This document shows, in pieces, positions 63,201-64,000 of a stretch of 64,000 nucleotides of DNA. Below the pieces are notes generated by a model. The model worked only from the letters and a program-made list of their open reading frames with translations, did not search any database and was not told where the DNA came from. The stretch's first letter is position 1. The number at the start of each line of letters is the position of its first letter. Source of the stretch: Azolla caroliniana (taxonomy: Eukaryota > Polypodiophyta); contig JBHGNT010000022.1 in the NCBI GenBank assembly GCA_043228905.1, positions 6,510,001 to 6,574,000 of the forward strand. Reading direction: 5' to 3'. The position numbers and the translations under genes were made by a program.

Positions 63201-63992
63201 TGATTCGTCCTTGCTTCCTAGGTTCACTTCGTCGAGCTGGGATGTTTTTACCCGTTGGGAAACGGCCATTTCCCGTTCCAACGCTTCCTGTGCTTGCCGT
63301 AATTCCCGAATCGAATCTTTGTCTGGTTCGGCTTCGGTTTCGTCCCGCTGCGGCAAGTATGGCGCTACGGCTTCAGCCACGTCAATCTCGAAGAGTGGTA
63401 CGATCTTCGGGTGTTCCTCCAAGTACTGGGCTTCTTCGTCGTCTGCCAACCCTTCAAGCATGTTCACGCATTCCGCATACAGCAGTGTGCATTCCTTACC
63501 GTTGCTCGTCCGTGGTTGTGTCGGTACCCGGACCTTGGCTTTTCCGCGCCGGAAGGTAATCATATTTTTCCACCAATTTTGCTTGATGTGTGCTGTTTTC
63601 AACCATGGTCTGCCCAGCAACAGTGGGTAGGCGCCTTGCGCCTGTAGCTGCAGCACTACAGCCGAGATGTGAAATGTGTGACCTCCTATGGTGACCTCCA
63701 ATTTCCGTATTAAGCCCGTGGGCCGTACAGAGCTCGTATCCGCCATCCGTAGCCAGAACGGACATGGCTCCCATTCATGTATACCCAAGGCATCACACGT
63801 GCGGAGGCTTATTACGTTCACCCCAGAACCTCCATCGATTACTGTGCCGGGAAGTTCGTGCCCTTTGACAATAGCTGTAATCACCGGACTACTAGTGTCC
63901 ACCACCGTCGGTCCCTCCTCCGGATTCGAGAAGAGGACTGGTGCCGGTAGGGCTATACCGTCTGTCATGACCGTTTTTAGTCCTTCCGTAAA
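60273..63992 (-). CDS. Gypsy-B1 Pol: protease, RT, RNase H, integrase
   Basis: A single open frame; the first ATG is at 63968 (MTDGIALPAPVLFSN), with an in-frame TGA at 63993-63995, so Gag must be in another frame or end upstream. Protease core VIDGGSGVNVIS (~residue 44). RT: SPIVVVPKENGKIRVCVDYR, YSFLDGFSGYNQIRM, MFGLKTAPATFQRIIM, catalytic VFLDDFAVYS. RNase H: FHVFVDASDIAIGSALM, STTEREALGMIYSV, ADYLSRLES. Integrase: zinc finger HCGVAGGHYAG...CDLCQR, then WGLDFVGPF, LISDQGGHF and YYPQANGLAESTNK (DDE). The C-terminus is RFRWTGPYWLTREYNGSYQL; no chromodomain. About 1231 residues from the ATG, all key residues present. Confidence 0.95.
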   Translation of the reverse strand, partial: FTEGLKTVMTDGIALPAPVLFSNPEEGPTVVDTSSPVITAIVKGHELPGTVIDGGSGVNVISLRTCDALGIHEWEPCPFWLRMADTSSVRPTGLIRKLEVTIGGHTFHISAVVLQLQAQGAYPLLLGRPWLKTAHIKQNWWKNMITFRRGKAKVRVPTQPRTSNGKECTLLYAECVNMLEGLADDEEAQYLEEHPKIVPLFEIDVAEAVAPYLPQRDETEAEPDKDSIRELRQAQEALEREMAVSQRVKTSQLDEVNLGSKDESKPVHIAKEMKPEDKAAMIKLLTEFRDVFAWSYEDMRGLDPQLYQHQIHLGKDAKPVAQRRYRMNPNYAAKVKEEIDKLLRVGFIRPVKKATWLSPIVVVPKENGKIRVCVDYRKLNAATITDAFPLPFTDGVLDAVAGHEVYSFLDGFSGYNQIRMHPDDQEKTAFVTEWGVFVAVVMMFGLKTAPATFQRIIMEIFGEYIPAFMQVFLDDFAVYSREKNHLQHLRLCLEKCRLYRLSLNPAKCIFGVSSGILLGHIVSKEGIAVDPDKVNAILGAPAPKTAKALSRFLGQIRWHSRMLRHLADLATPLHTVVHRTPFQWTDTEDKAYNALKVLLSQAPVVQPPDWSKEFHVFVDASDIAIGSALMQLTEPKWYRPVYYASRKLSQAEKNYSTTEREALGMIYSVTKFRHYLLGRKFSFHVDHSALLYLVSKASLTGKLARWTLLLQEFEFEIFHRPGIQHAVADYLSRLESGESGVGVSDEFPDAELFRITPETAADDTVASEDRWPTNMHQFLSTGLPPEEMNRDERKRLAVQSRNFCLLRDTLYHKGADGIWRRAVRSDEKQVILREAHCGVAGGHYAGEATARKVWQSGLWWPTTLKDAVKYAKECDLCQRMGQPTEQARMPHQLVLPLEPFQKWGLDFVGPFKPPAMRTGNRYVIVATDYCTKWVEAKALRDNTASSTAKFLYENIWCRYRCSIELISDQGGHFLGQVVESLTTFYAVVHKRSTPYYPQANGLAESTNKTLQNILRKIVNENRTDWDTKLHSALWAYRTAYKTSIRTTPFRLAFGLEAVMPVEFQVPSLRIQLRERLNEKESEEMRLAALCELEEQRLASILHMELEQRRRKAFVDRHRKGNEKMFEIGKPVLVFQTRMGKMPGKLRFRWTGPYWLTREYNGSYQLGTLAGEVLGKWVNGFRLKPYKGPMPNNPFMQPTGTIPGTVRMEEKDDGEPVAEAKEDTATRKENGKGPKGPTDV

Positions 63993-64000
63993 TCATGGCA

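Larger units (their letters stand above)
56790..64000 (-). mobile_element. Gypsy-B1: Ty3/gypsy element with 3' accessory ORF, runs off the right edge
   Basis: Minus strand, reading from the edge: protease-RT-RNase H-integrase (63992-60273), accessory region (59885-57261), LTR-adjacent block, 3' LTR (57208-56790). Gag and the 5' LTR must lie beyond 64000. The pol frame is intact, so this is the best preserved autonomous-type element here. The accessory region makes up more than a third of what is visible. Confidence 0.95.

Overview
This window is transposable-element DNA from a large plant nuclear genome. I see no host gene that I can support. The plant origin rests on three things: Ty1/copia elements primed by initiator-Met tRNA (TGGTATCAGAGC), Ty3/gypsy elements with a primer site matching what I recall of plant tRNA-Trp (TGGTGAACCCGACGTGAA), and plant-type polyproteins. 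The species cannot be fixed from this sequence. Many copies carry nonsense codons that fit C-to-T decay, as expected for methylated, silenced repeats.

Layout. 1-2060: tail of an old degenerate gypsy element. 2061-34129: one nested insertion complex. Copia-3 (minus; LTR 2061-3441, truncated second LTR 33455-34129) was hit by non-autonomous gypsy-E (3855-29997), which was hit by Copia-1 (6518-29590, TSD TCAAC). Copia-1 was hit by gypsy-A1 and gypsy-A2 (7218-16365, fused by a deletion) and by Copia-2 (18672-27671, TSD ATTTT). Copia-2 was hit by gypsy-D1 (20330-22836) and a solo gypsy-A LTR (22877-23521). A solo gypsy-B LTR (33602-34020, TSD AAAGG) sits in the Copia-3 LTR. Nesting reaches five levels, and LTR divergence falls from outer to inner copies as it should.

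34130-45600: Copia-4 (minus, close relative of Copia-2, truncated), Copia-5 (plus, degenerate, Copia-3-like), fragments of gypsy-B and gypsy-A, a gypsy protease fragment split by a solo copia LTR (TSD TTAGG), and a LINE endonuclease scrap. 45631-52198: diverged plus-strand gypsy-B2, interrupted by the very young gypsy-D2 (46512-49696, LTRs that look identical, TSD GCGT). 52199-52916: chromovirus 3' end with chromodomain. 52919-54200: truncated gypsy-D3. 54230-56676: AT-rich DNA holding a ~1.4-kb foldback palindrome. 56677-64000: gypsy-B1 (minus, runs off the right edge), inserted in an LTR of its own family.

Most interesting content. (1) The gypsy-B lineage carries, downstream of integrase, a long conserved extra reading frame: a globular domain followed by a long coiled coil, split in B1 by one in-frame UAG. 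(2) The gypsy-D LTRs are arrays of palindromes with compensatory stem changes and contain a tRNA-like box A/box B module. (3) Non-autonomous members of gypsy-A and gypsy-D have replaced pol with a shared repeat-rich gag extension. (4) Gypsy-A/D elements use 4-bp target duplications with a RCGT-like preference.
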